25,531 nucleotides of DNA, taken from contig JANLSO010000052.1 of assembly GCA_031362405.1 (NCBI GenBank), positions 1 to 25,531 on the forward strand, in the 5' to 3' direction. Positions 6,358 to 13,490 of this stretch are shown here, piece after piece. Each line of letters begins with the position of its first letter. The first letter of the stretch is position 1. The notes beneath the pieces were generated by a model. That model made no database searches. It had not been told where the DNA came from and saw only the letters and a list, made by a program, of their open reading frames with translations. Source of the DNA: JANLSO01 sp031362405. Lineage in GTDB: Bacteria > Actinomycetota > Thermoleophilia > Miltoncostaeales > Miltoncostaeaceae. The translations under genes and the position numbers were made by a program.

Positions 6358-6566
6358 AGCAGGTTGACGGCCGCGGCGGCGGCGATGATGACGATCAGCG
6401 CCCCGTATCCAAGGTAGCCGCCGACCAAGAGCAGGACGCCGAGGATGAGCAGCAGCCCGGCGAGACCCGCCCACACCGGTTTGGGCAGACCACCGGCGCC
6501 GAGGGTCCACCCCGACTCGGGATGACGACGGTCGCGGGGGGTGTGGTCGCTCACGCGACAGACCAT
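6354..6566 (-). CDS. Small membrane protein, unknown function
   Basis: This is a 70-residue ORF (ATG at 6564-6566; a GTG at 6554 is an alternative). A polar head (SDHTPRDRRHPESGWTLG) is followed by a long hydrophobic stretch (VWAGLAGLLLILGVLLLVGGYLGYGALIVIIAAAAAVNLL), which probably forms two closely spaced helices. Its stop overlaps the start of the IscX-like ORF by 4 bp, so the two are probably co-translated. It diverges from the peroxiredoxin gene. I do not recognise a family and assign no function. Confidence 0.55.
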   Translation of the reverse strand: MVCRVSDHTPRDRRHPESGWTLGAGGLPKPVWAGLAGLLLILGVLLLVGGYLGYGALIVIIAAAAAVNLL

Positions 6567-6638
6567 AGGGCACCCGGCCGCCGGTCTGGCGGGCGCTGAT
6601 ATCGTCGTCGCGGACTTTCCCCAGACAAGGAGCGCCGC

Positions 6639-7112
6639 ATGGCGATCGAGGTCGGCCAAAAGGCCCCCGATTTCACCCTGAAGAACACCGATGGCGAGGA
6701 CGTCACGCTCTCGTCGTTTCGTGGCCAGAAGAACGTGGTGCTCGCCTTCTACCCACTGGCGTTCAGCCCGGTGTGCACCGACCAGCTCACGCAGATGGGC
6801 GGTAACGGCGGTAAGTACGCCGACAACGACGCGCAAGTGATCGCCATCTCGGTTGACTCCCGTTACGCCCAGGCGGCCTTCGCGGAGACGATCGGCGCCA
6901 CCGACTCGGTGACGTTCCTCGCCGATTTCGAGCCGAAGGGCGCGACCTCGCAGGCCTATGGCGTCTACCTCAACGCGGCCGGCATCTCCGGCCGGGCGAC
7001 CTTCGTAATCGACAAGGCCGGCATCGTCCAGGGCGCCTCCCTGACCGCCGTGCCGACCGACATGCCTGACGAAGACGCCTACTTCGCCACCCTAGCGACC
7101 TGCTCGGTCTGA
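6639..7112 (+). CDS. AhpE-like peroxiredoxin
   Basis: This is a 157-residue thioredoxin-fold peroxiredoxin. The active-site block FYPLAFSPVC carries the peroxidatic Cys46 in the P-x3-S/T-x2-C arrangement, and its sequence follows M. tuberculosis AhpE (FFPLAFTGIC). Downstream hallmarks are VIAISVDS, FLADFEPKGATSQAYGVY and the strand RATFVIDKAGIV. Such enzymes reduce hydroperoxides and are recycled by thioredoxin, mycoredoxin or low-molecular-weight thiols. A second cysteine, C155, lies three residues from the C-terminus and could act as resolving residue, unlike one-Cys AhpE. A strong AAGGAG ribosome site precedes the ATG. The trxAB operon of this window is a plausible electron source, though distant. 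Confidence 0.9.
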   Translation: MAIEVGQKAPDFTLKNTDGEDVTLSSFRGQKNVVLAFYPLAFSPVCTDQLTQMGGNGGKYADNDAQVIAISVDSRYAQAAFAETIGATDSVTFLADFEPKGATSQAYGVYLNAAGISGRATFVIDKAGIVQGASLTAVPTDMPDEDAYFATLATCSV

Positions 7113-7113
7113 C

Positions 7114-8145
7114 CTACAGCGCGGCGGGGGTGGGCTCGACGTCTGCCCTCGCCGCCAGCTGACCGCAGGCCGCATCGACGTCGGCGCCGCGCGAGTGCCG
7201 GATCGACGCCTCGATACCGGCTCCGGCCAGGGCCTCCCAAAAGGCTCGACGGCGGTCGATTGGGCTGCCCCGGTACTCGCCCCCGGTCGGGTTGTACTCG
7301 ATCAGGTTCACGTGAAAGCGGCCGTCACGTAGGAGCCCCGCAAGGCGCCGCGCGGCGGCGGCCGAGTCGTTCACACCGTCGAGCAGCAGATACTCGATGA
7401 AGACCCGGCGCCCGGTGCGGTCGCAGTAGCGCAGGCACTCGGCGAGCAGGTTCGCGATGGGGTACCGCTGGTTGATCGGCATCAGCTTCGAGCGGGTGTC
7501 GTCGTCGGAGGCATGCAGCGAGATTGCCAGCCGCACGGGGAGTTCCTCGCGCGCCAGGCGTGCAATGCCCGGAACCCACCCGACGGTCGAGATCGCGATC
7601 CGGCGGGCTGAAAGGCCAAGACTCGGACCATCGTGCATCTCGTGGCACGCGGCGAGTACCGCGTCGAAGTTCTGCAGCGGCTCACCCATTCCCATGAACA
7701 CGACGTTCGTCAGCCGGGCGCCCTGCGCGTCGGCTTCGCGGCGGGCAAGAAGCGCCTGATCGACGATCTCCCAGGTGGTGAGGTCGCGGCCCGCTCCCAT
7801 AGCGCCGGTCGCACAGAACGTACATGCCAACGCGCAGCCAACCTGGCTCGAGACGCACAGGGTGCGCCGCCCCTTGGCGTGCGCGATCAGCACCGCCTCG
7901 ATGCGCCGACCGTCATGGGTGAGCAACCGCCATTTCACGGTGCCGTCGTGAGAGACGAGGCGCGCCTCGGGCGTGACCGCCCACAGGTCGATCTCCTCGG
8001 TCAGCTGCTCGCGTAGCGCCTTGGGGTAACCCAGCACGGCCGACCAGTCGTCGGCGCCGGAAACCTGGGCCTGGACCGCCTGCTGGAGTCGGAACTTGGG
8101 TTGGCCGCCGGCCGCGAGCACCGCGCGCAGATGGGTACGGTCCAC
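7114..8145 (-). CDS. rlmN: Dual-specificity 23S rRNA/tRNA adenine C2 methyltransferase
   Basis: RlmN is a radical-SAM enzyme that methylates C2 of A2503 in 23S rRNA and A37 in some tRNAs. The cluster motif is CALACTFC (C104, C108, C111) within TLCVSSQVGCALACTFCATG. The two extra catalytic cysteines of the family are C97 (TLCV) and C327 in RGADVDAACGQL. Other family blocks are VVFMGMGEPLQN, LAISLHASDD, FIEYLLLDGVND and VNLIEYNP. The 343-residue length is normal. I chose the GTG at 8145, which overlaps the stop of the upstream monooxygenase by one base (TAGTG); a longer frame upstream is non-coding. It is the last gene of an operon with two MFS transporters and a flavin enzyme, an unusual setting for a housekeeping RNA methylase. 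Confidence 0.95.
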   Translation of the reverse strand: MDRTHLRAVLAAGGQPKFRLQQAVQAQVSGADDWSAVLGYPKALREQLTEEIDLWAVTPEARLVSHDGTVKWRLLTHDGRRIEAVLIAHAKGRRTLCVSSQVGCALACTFCATGAMGAGRDLTTWEIVDQALLARREADAQGARLTNVVFMGMGEPLQNFDAVLAACHEMHDGPSLGLSARRIAISTVGWVPGIARLAREELPVRLAISLHASDDDTRSKLMPINQRYPIANLLAECLRYCDRTGRRVFIEYLLLDGVNDSAAAARRLAGLLRDGRFHVNLIEYNPTGGEYRGSPIDRRRAFWEALAGAGIEASIRHSRGADVDAACGQLAARADVEPTPAAL

Positions 8146-9167
8146 TACGCGCTCACCAGGGCGCCGGCGAGGCGGCGCATCTCGACGGGCATGTCGCCGC
8201 CGGGCTGGATGCACAGCTCGGTCACCCCATCGCGCGCCAGGCCGTCGGCGCGTTCGCGCAGCTCGGTAACCGTTCCCGTCAGCGAGAAGCGGGCGACGTT
8301 GGCCGGGGTAACGCGGTCACGATCCTCCGGGAGCTCGAGACGCACGAGGTGGCCGCGATGGAGGTCTTGGTGCCGGCGGGTGGGGTCAAGGCGTGTCTTC
8401 ACCCGCGCAATGTACCGCTCGGCCTCGTCGCGCAGGTCGGCCGGCAGGCCTTCGAGGCGCCAGGGCTGCTCGGCGAAGGCGTGGAATGCGACGGCGACGA
8501 CCGGACCGACCGAGGCGACCAAGCGGGGTGAGTCGAGCGGTTCGCCGTCGGCGCGCACCGCACCGACCGCGTGAACACTCAGAGGCAGATCGGGGCCGAT
8601 CGCCTCGCGAACGAGGTCCAGGCCGCCGGGGGAGAAAATCCCCGTCATCGCGCCGTCGCCGATCTTCCGGGCGAGTTTCTGCGCCTTGGGGCCGCGGCAT
8701 GAGACGATCAGCGGGATGTTTCCGCGTTGCTCCGCGCCGGGAACCGGGATCCGTCGCACCGGCGCTCCGCCCTCGACGTGAGGGGTCTCGTCAGCGCTCA
8801 ACAGAGCGCGCAGATCGTTCACCTCACGGGCGAGATCCGCGAGCGGTACCGCCCCCAGCGCGAGCGTGAAACGTCCCGTGAAACCGGCACCGACCGCGGC
8901 CACGAGGCGGCGCGGGGCAAGAGCCGAGAGCGTGGCCAGGGCGGCGGCGGTCGCCACGGGCGCTCGCAGACGGGGGACGATCACCCCTATCCCGAGGCCG
9001 ATGCGCGCGGTCTTCTGCGCCGCGAGGGCCAGGGTGATGAACGGATCGTGGTAGAGCAATGGCGAGTCGTAGACCCACGCACGGTGGAAGCCGAGATCCT
9101 CCGCCAGCCGGATGAGATCGGACGTGTCGCGGGTCGGCGGCAGAAAGACGCTGACCTGAAGGCTCAT
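8145..9167 (-). CDS. Luciferase-like (LLM) flavin/F420-dependent oxidoreductase
   Basis: This is a 340-residue member of the bacterial luciferase-like superfamily. N-terminal blocks LIRLAEDLGFHRAWVYDSPLLYHDPFITLALAAQKTARIGLGIGV and PRRLVAAVGAGFTGR are typical of F420-dependent reductases of the methylene-H4MPT reductase type, as is PLIVSCRGPKAQKLARKIGDGAMTG. The fold is a TIM barrel using FMN or coenzyme F420; actinobacteria usually have F420, so that cofactor is favoured by inference. The substrate is unknown. The ATG at 9165-9167 overlaps the stop of the upstream MFS gene (ATGA), and its own stop overlaps rlmN by one base. Co-translation with two drug-type exporters suggests modification of a small molecule or xenobiotic, which is not testable from sequence. 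Confidence 0.85.
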   Translation of the reverse strand: MSLQVSVFLPPTRDTSDLIRLAEDLGFHRAWVYDSPLLYHDPFITLALAAQKTARIGLGIGVIVPRLRAPVATAAALATLSALAPRRLVAAVGAGFTGRFTLALGAVPLADLAREVNDLRALLSADETPHVEGGAPVRRIPVPGAEQRGNIPLIVSCRGPKAQKLARKIGDGAMTGIFSPGGLDLVREAIGPDLPLSVHAVGAVRADGEPLDSPRLVASVGPVVAVAFHAFAEQPWRLEGLPADLRDEAERYIARVKTRLDPTRRHQDLHRGHLVRLELPEDRDRVTPANVARFSLTGTVTELRERADGLARDGVTELCIQPGGDMPVEMRRLAGALVSA

Positions 9168-10363
9168 GCGGCCACCACGGGTACCACCGCAGGCTCGACG
9201 TAGGGCACCACCTCGCGAAAGGCCCGGCCGCCGACGAACACCACGAAGGCCGCCATGCACAGCGCCACGGCCGAGAACACCGCGAGGGCGGTGGTGATGC
9301 CCACCGCGTTCGAGAGGTAGCCGAGCCCAACGGTGGGGATCGTCCCGGAATAGGCGCACATGTAGAGGGCGGAGATCAGCTTGCCGCGCTCGGCGATCGG
9401 CACCGAGATACCGCAGATCTGGGTGGCGCCCTGCAGGATCAGCCCGTTCAAGAGGCCGATCAGGCCCGCCGCGACGAGCACCATCGCCGCCGACCCGACG
9501 CCTGCTGCACCGACGACCAGAAGGGAGCAGGCGGAGCTGGTCAGGACGCCCGTGATCACCGCCGTCCGGGGGGCCATTCGGCGTGCGATAAACGGTGTGA
9601 AGCCGCCCGTACCGAGCACGAGGAAACCGACCAGACCGACGACCGCGATGTTCGTCACTCCCAGTTCTTGGACCATGTAGAGCGGGGCGATCGACAGGAG
9701 CGTGCCGTCGAGAAAGCTCATGAGAAACGCCGCCGGGGCCAAAAACAGGGCGAACGCCGCGAACTGGCCCTTCGGCACGCCGACGCGGATCTCGATGCGC
9801 ATGGGGCGCCGCGTGACGGTCTCGGCCGTCGCCAGCACCGCGGCAAAGGCGACGATCATCAGGATCAGATGCGCCTGAAACGGTCGGTGGATGGGGTTCG
9901 CGCTGTACTGGGCGATCAGCCCGCCGAGCCCCGGCCCCAGGCCGAAGCCGATCCGAAATGCAAGGCCGGCGACCGCGGCCGCCCAGGCCTTCCGCTCGGG
10001 GTGAGCATGGTCGACGACGAAGGCGGTGCTGACACCCAGGAAGCCTCCGATCGCCAACCCCTGCAGCACGCGCCCGGCGAACAGGTACGGCACCGAATCG
10101 GCAAGCGAAAACACCAGCGAGGCGGCGCTCAGCGATGCCATCGCCGGCAGCATCACGCGCTTTCGCCCGATCCGATCCGAAAGGTTCCCCATGATCAGCA
10201 TGGTCGGCACGACCGTCGCGGTGTAGGTCGCGAACAGCAGGGTGATCGCGCCGTCAGAGAGATCGAATCGCTGCTGATAGAGCGGAAACAGCGGCGTCAC
10301 GATGCTGGTTCCCATCGTGAAGATGGCAAGGCCGATGACGGCCGTCCACGAACCGCGCGTCAT
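9164..10363 (-). CDS. MFS transporter (12 TM, drug-type)
   Basis: This is a 399-residue major facilitator with about 12 hydrophobic segments. The loop 2-3 signature reads GNLSDRIGRKRVMLP, and VLQGLAIGGFLGVSTAFVVDHAHPERKAWA follows in the N-half as in sugar/drug exporters of the MFS. The start ATG at 10361-10363 overlaps the stop of the preceding MFS gene by 4 bp, and its stop overlaps the LLM gene by 4 bp. An open frame extends far upstream, but it is antisense or shadow sequence of the preceding MFS gene. Likely function is proton-coupled efflux of a small molecule; the substrate is unknown. Two consecutive MFS genes could pump a substrate and its modified product, which is inference. Confidence 0.88.
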   Translation of the reverse strand: MTRGSWTAVIGLAIFTMGTSIVTPLFPLYQQRFDLSDGAITLLFATYTATVVPTMLIMGNLSDRIGRKRVMLPAMASLSAASLVFSLADSVPYLFAGRVLQGLAIGGFLGVSTAFVVDHAHPERKAWAAAVAGLAFRIGFGLGPGLGGLIAQYSANPIHRPFQAHLILMIVAFAAVLATAETVTRRPMRIEIRVGVPKGQFAAFALFLAPAAFLMSFLDGTLLSIAPLYMVQELGVTNIAVVGLVGFLVLGTGGFTPFIARRMAPRTAVITGVLTSSACSLLVVGAAGVGSAAMVLVAAGLIGLLNGLILQGATQICGISVPIAERGKLISALYMCAYSGTIPTVGLGYLSNAVGITTALAVFSAVALCMAAFVVFVGGRAFREVVPYVEPAVVPVVAA

Positions 10364-11841
10364 GGGTTGACCACCACGTCGGCCCGCCGCGAAGCCTGGC
10401 GCGGCATCCGGGAGGCACACAGTGCGGCGACCAGCAGGAACGCCGCGGCGAGGATCGCCGCACTGCGAAAACCCTCGGCGACCGCGACACGGGCCGCCGG
10501 GCCGACGAGGCCTTCCGATTGGCCAACGCCGGCGGGCAGCGCCGAGTAAAGGACGGCTCCCGTCGCGGCAACCCCGAGCGCGGCGCCGGTGTAGCGAGAG
10601 ATGTTGGGAAGCGACGAGGCGACGCCGAGCCGTTCCAGAGGGACCTCCGAGATCGCGGTCAGCGTCACCGGGGAGGTCGCCGCGGCAAGCCCGGCGGCCA
10701 TCGCGATCATCCCGGGAAGCACGGCCCAGTAGCTCTGGCGGTCGGCGGCCAGCGCCATCCACACCGCACCGAGAGCCGACACCCCGAAGCCCAGGGTCGC
10801 CAGCCGACTCGAGCCGACCACCCCACGCGATACCAGGCGCCCGGAGATCGGTGAGATGAGCATGAACGACCCGGCGATCGGGGTGATCGCCATCGCCAAC
10901 GCGACGGGACCGAACCCGCGGATCGCCGTGAAGTAGAAGGGCAGGAGGATGAGCATTCCGAAAAGGGCGGCCGACGACGCGGCGGCCGCGAGGTTGGCCG
11001 TGGTCAGCGAGCGCAGGCGAAAAAGTGAGAGATCGATCATCGGCGCCACGGCGATCTGTTCACGTACCACGAAGGCGGCGAGGCTACACGCGCCGACCAG
11101 CCCCGACCCGATGACGGCTGCCGATGTCCATCCCCAGGCCTCGCCCCGTGACAGGGCGACGAGGACGCCGAACAGACCGACGGCGGCAAGGGCGGCCCCC
11201 GGCAGATCGAACCGGACCCGCGGGCGTCGCGGCGTTTCCATGAGGATCAGCATCGCGCCCGCAAGGACGAGGGCTCCGAGAACCGGCGTGAAGAGGAAGA
11301 CGCTGCGCCATCCGAAGCCGGCGACCAGCACTCCGGCGAGGTTCAGTGCCAGTACCGGCGCCAGACCCATGATCCCGCCGAGCACACCCAGGGCCTGGGC
11401 CCGCTCGGCGGGCGCAAACAGCTCGGCGGCGTAGCTAAAGGCCGTCGGCGCCATGACCGACGCACCGACGCCCTGGAGGATCCGAAACGTGATGAGCGAG
11501 CCCACACTCCAGGCGACCGCGCACAGCAGCGAGGTCACACAGAGAACGAGTGTCCCTGCGACGAAAACCCGCCGTCGCCCATAGAGATCCCCGGCCCGGC
11601 CTGCCACGGGCAGCAGCGTCGCCTGAGTCACCAGGAACCCCGTCACCACCCAGCCAACCGACCCGACATCACTGTCGAGATCCTTCGCCATCGCGGGCAG
11701 CGCGATGTTCACGATGCTGATGTTGACAACCGAGAGCATCATGCCCCCGCCGACCACGAACAACGCCAGCCAGCGCCAGCGTGGGTGAGCCCGCAGCCGA
11801 GCGCGGGTGCGCTCGGCACGTGCGGGGAAGGGACGAATCAC
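10360..11841 (-). CDS. MFS transporter, DHA2 (EmrB/QacA, 14 TM) family
   Basis: This 493-residue protein has the traits of DHA2 drug:proton antiporters. N-terminal VVGGGMMLSVVNISIVNIALPAMAKDL resembles the usual LDxTIVNVALP motif, but with VN where the membrane-embedded acidic residue (LD) is usual. Also visible are WVVTGFLVTQATLLPVAGRAGDLYGRRRVF and the motif C region LGVLGGIMGLAPVLALNLAGVLV. Length and hydrophobicity fit 14 helices. It begins with GTG at 11839-11841 and is the first gene of the MFS-MFS-LLM-rlmN operon, whose genes overlap by 4, 4 and 1 bp. No regulator lies next to it; the upstream 40 bp lead into the chemoreceptor relic. Substrate unknown, probably multidrug or metabolite export. 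Confidence 0.9.
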   Translation of the reverse strand: MIRPFPARAERTRARLRAHPRWRWLALFVVGGGMMLSVVNISIVNIALPAMAKDLDSDVGSVGWVVTGFLVTQATLLPVAGRAGDLYGRRRVFVAGTLVLCVTSLLCAVAWSVGSLITFRILQGVGASVMAPTAFSYAAELFAPAERAQALGVLGGIMGLAPVLALNLAGVLVAGFGWRSVFLFTPVLGALVLAGAMLILMETPRRPRVRFDLPGAALAAVGLFGVLVALSRGEAWGWTSAAVIGSGLVGACSLAAFVVREQIAVAPMIDLSLFRLRSLTTANLAAAASSAALFGMLILLPFYFTAIRGFGPVALAMAITPIAGSFMLISPISGRLVSRGVVGSSRLATLGFGVSALGAVWMALAADRQSYWAVLPGMIAMAAGLAAATSPVTLTAISEVPLERLGVASSLPNISRYTGAALGVAATGAVLYSALPAGVGQSEGLVGPAARVAVAEGFRSAAILAAAFLLVAALCASRMPRQASRRADVVVNP

Positions 11842-11884
11842 TCGACGAGCTTAGGCGGCTCCCGGGGTAATCGCCCCGCGTCGG

Positions 11885-12882
11885 TCAGGTTGCGGGCGTC
11901 GCCCGAAAGCGTGACACCAGGGGCGTCGAGTCCCTGGCTGCGGCGCCGAGCTGCTGGGGCCCGGCGCTCACCTGATCGGCGGTCGCAGTGGTCTCCTGTG
12001 ACGGCCGATACGCGTCCGGCGCCGTCGGTGACCTCGCGTTGCCAGACGCCCATCGCGGTGACGGCACGCTCGGTTTCGGTCTGGATGTCGGGGACGATCC
12101 CCCGGTCGAGCCCCGCCTAAACCTCGGTCGATTCGGCGGCTCCCTGACCTTTCGGTCACCACGGCGAACCCACGGCCCGGGTCGCCCGCCCGTGCGGCCT
12201 CGAATAACGGCGTCGACGGTCAGCGGATCGGTCTGCGAGGCGATGTCACCGAGACTGGCCACGAGAGCGCAATCGAGGCGAGCAGGGCGCCGATGGCAAA
12301 GCCGAAGATCAGGGTGCGAAGGAGATCCGCCGCTGAACTCGCCCGGGCGCTCGCGTGCGCCGCGGCGTCCCCGGTCCCCGTCAGCAGACCTTCGACAGGC
12401 TTCGACAGTTCGGCGAACACGTCGAGCTGCGCGCCCGGCAGGAGCCCATTGGCTGTGATCGTCGCGCGGTCGGTTCCGGCGCGGAAGAGGTGATGATCCG
12501 GCTGTCGCCGCAGTCCATTTCTGGAAGCTCGCGTCGATTCGGCCGAGGTCGGCCCCGCGGGCCGAGGTCAACGGCTTTGCGTGGACGGCCGCGAGGCGGC
12601 CCGTGTCGGTGCGGGCCCCGGGGATGCCGCGCAGACGTCGATCGCGTAGGCACCCACCCAGAGCGTGACATCGGAGCACGCGTATCGAGGTCTCTCACGG
12701 CTGACCGCAGCCCCGTCTGCTGGGAGAGACCGGCGGCGGCGCTGCGTTGGGCGGCGCTGCCCCACACGCCAACCGCGGCGACACGCCAGCAGAGCGGCAA
12801 CGACGCCGAACCCGATGGCGAGTCTTCCGCGCGGATGCCCGCTGATTGGAGCGTTCGTGTCGCCGCACGATTGAGTCGGCAT
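11885..12882 (-). pseudogene. Remnant of a methyl-accepting chemotaxis protein
   Basis: About 1 kb on the minus strand encodes consecutive pieces of a chemoreceptor in different frames. In order I see: an N-terminal membrane anchor (GRLAIGFGVVAALLA, about 12784-12825); a ligand-domain piece (SDVTLWVGAYAIDVCA, about 12631-12684); and GADLGRIDASFQKWTAA near 12500-12560. A helix and second membrane segment follow (FAELSKPVEGLLTG ... LLRTLIFGFAIGALLASIAL, 12265-12420). Then come a signalling-domain scrap (DIQTETERAVTAMGVWQREV, about 12030-12089) and the family C-terminus (TTATADQVSAGPQQLGAAARD ... LVSRFR, 11885-12001). Intact relatives need about 1.6 kb; HAMP and most of the methylated coiled coil are gone. 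Several frameshifts plus deletions mean it is not functional. It indicates a chemotactic ancestor. Confidence 0.82.
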
Positions 12883-12905
12883 GCGCAGACGCCGATGCAC
12901 CCCGA

Positions 12906-13490
12906 GTGAAACGGCCTCGATTCGCCGGCGTGGTCACGCCGCTCAGCGCCCTGGTGCTCGCCTTTGCCTGGGGTGGGCTCGTTGCCCGCCATGCCGGGCA
13001 CGTTCCCGACGCGCCGCTCTCTGGCGCCAACCTCGAGGGTCTGTACGCGGCGATCGGCCGCCTCGGCGACCCGGAGATCGCGCTCACGATCGGGGTTCTC
13101 GCGCTCATCGCGGCACGCCAGTCGTGGCGCGCGGTTCTGCTGTGGATACTTGCCCTCGGCGTCGGCGGAGGCCTTGAACACGTCACGAAGGTGGTGACCG
13201 ATTCGGGCTACCCCAGCGGCCACACGTTCGGTGCGGTCATGGTGGCGACCGTTCTGGCGTCGATGGGTCGCCCTGGGCTACTCCTCGGCGCCGGGTGGAT
13301 CGCCGCGATGGGGGTCACTCAGATGGCCGTCGGAGCGCACCTGCCGATCGATGTGATCGGTGGCCTGGCCCTCGGGGGCGTCATCGGTGCCGGCTGGTGG
13401 CTGTCGGTGGGCCTACATCTGGAAGTCGTAGAGGTTGCCGAGGCCGAGCATGCCGGTGAGTTCGTCCAACGCGGTGCGGCTCTCGACTAG
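12906..13490 (+). CDS. PAP2-superfamily-like membrane phosphatase, degenerate motif 1
   Basis: This 194-residue membrane protein has about five hydrophobic helices and a PAP2-type core. PSGHTFGAVM (motif 2, H106) is followed by GAHLPIDVIGGLALG (motif 3 with H145 and D149). The usual motif 1, KxxxxxxRP, is not recognisable: K95 is only 8 residues from PSGH and no RP follows. The SR of motif 3 is TQ here. It may therefore be a lipid-phosphate phosphatase variant or an inactive homologue. I chose the GTG at 12906, 23 bp from the divergent chemoreceptor relic. The last 26 residues (HLEVVEVAEAEHAGEFVQRGAALD) are read from the opposite strand of the end of astB, a 78-bp convergent overlap, and are probably a read-through extension. 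Confidence 0.75.
   Translation: MKRPRFAGVVTPLSALVLAFAWGGLVARHAGHVPDAPLSGANLEGLYAAIGRLGDPEIALTIGVLALIAARQSWRAVLLWILALGVGGGLEHVTKVVTDSGYPSGHTFGAVMVATVLASMGRPGLLLGAGWIAAMGVTQMAVGAHLPIDVIGGLALGGVIGAGWWLSVGLHLEVVEVAEAEHAGEFVQRGAALD

Noticed and set aside
9668..10549. 293-residue plus-strand open frame
   Set aside because: Antisense to the two MFS genes; strongly basic and low-complexity.
12381..13223. 280-residue minus-strand open frame
   Set aside because: Its first half is antisense to the PAP2-like gene; the second half is one frame of the chemoreceptor relic, not a gene of its own.
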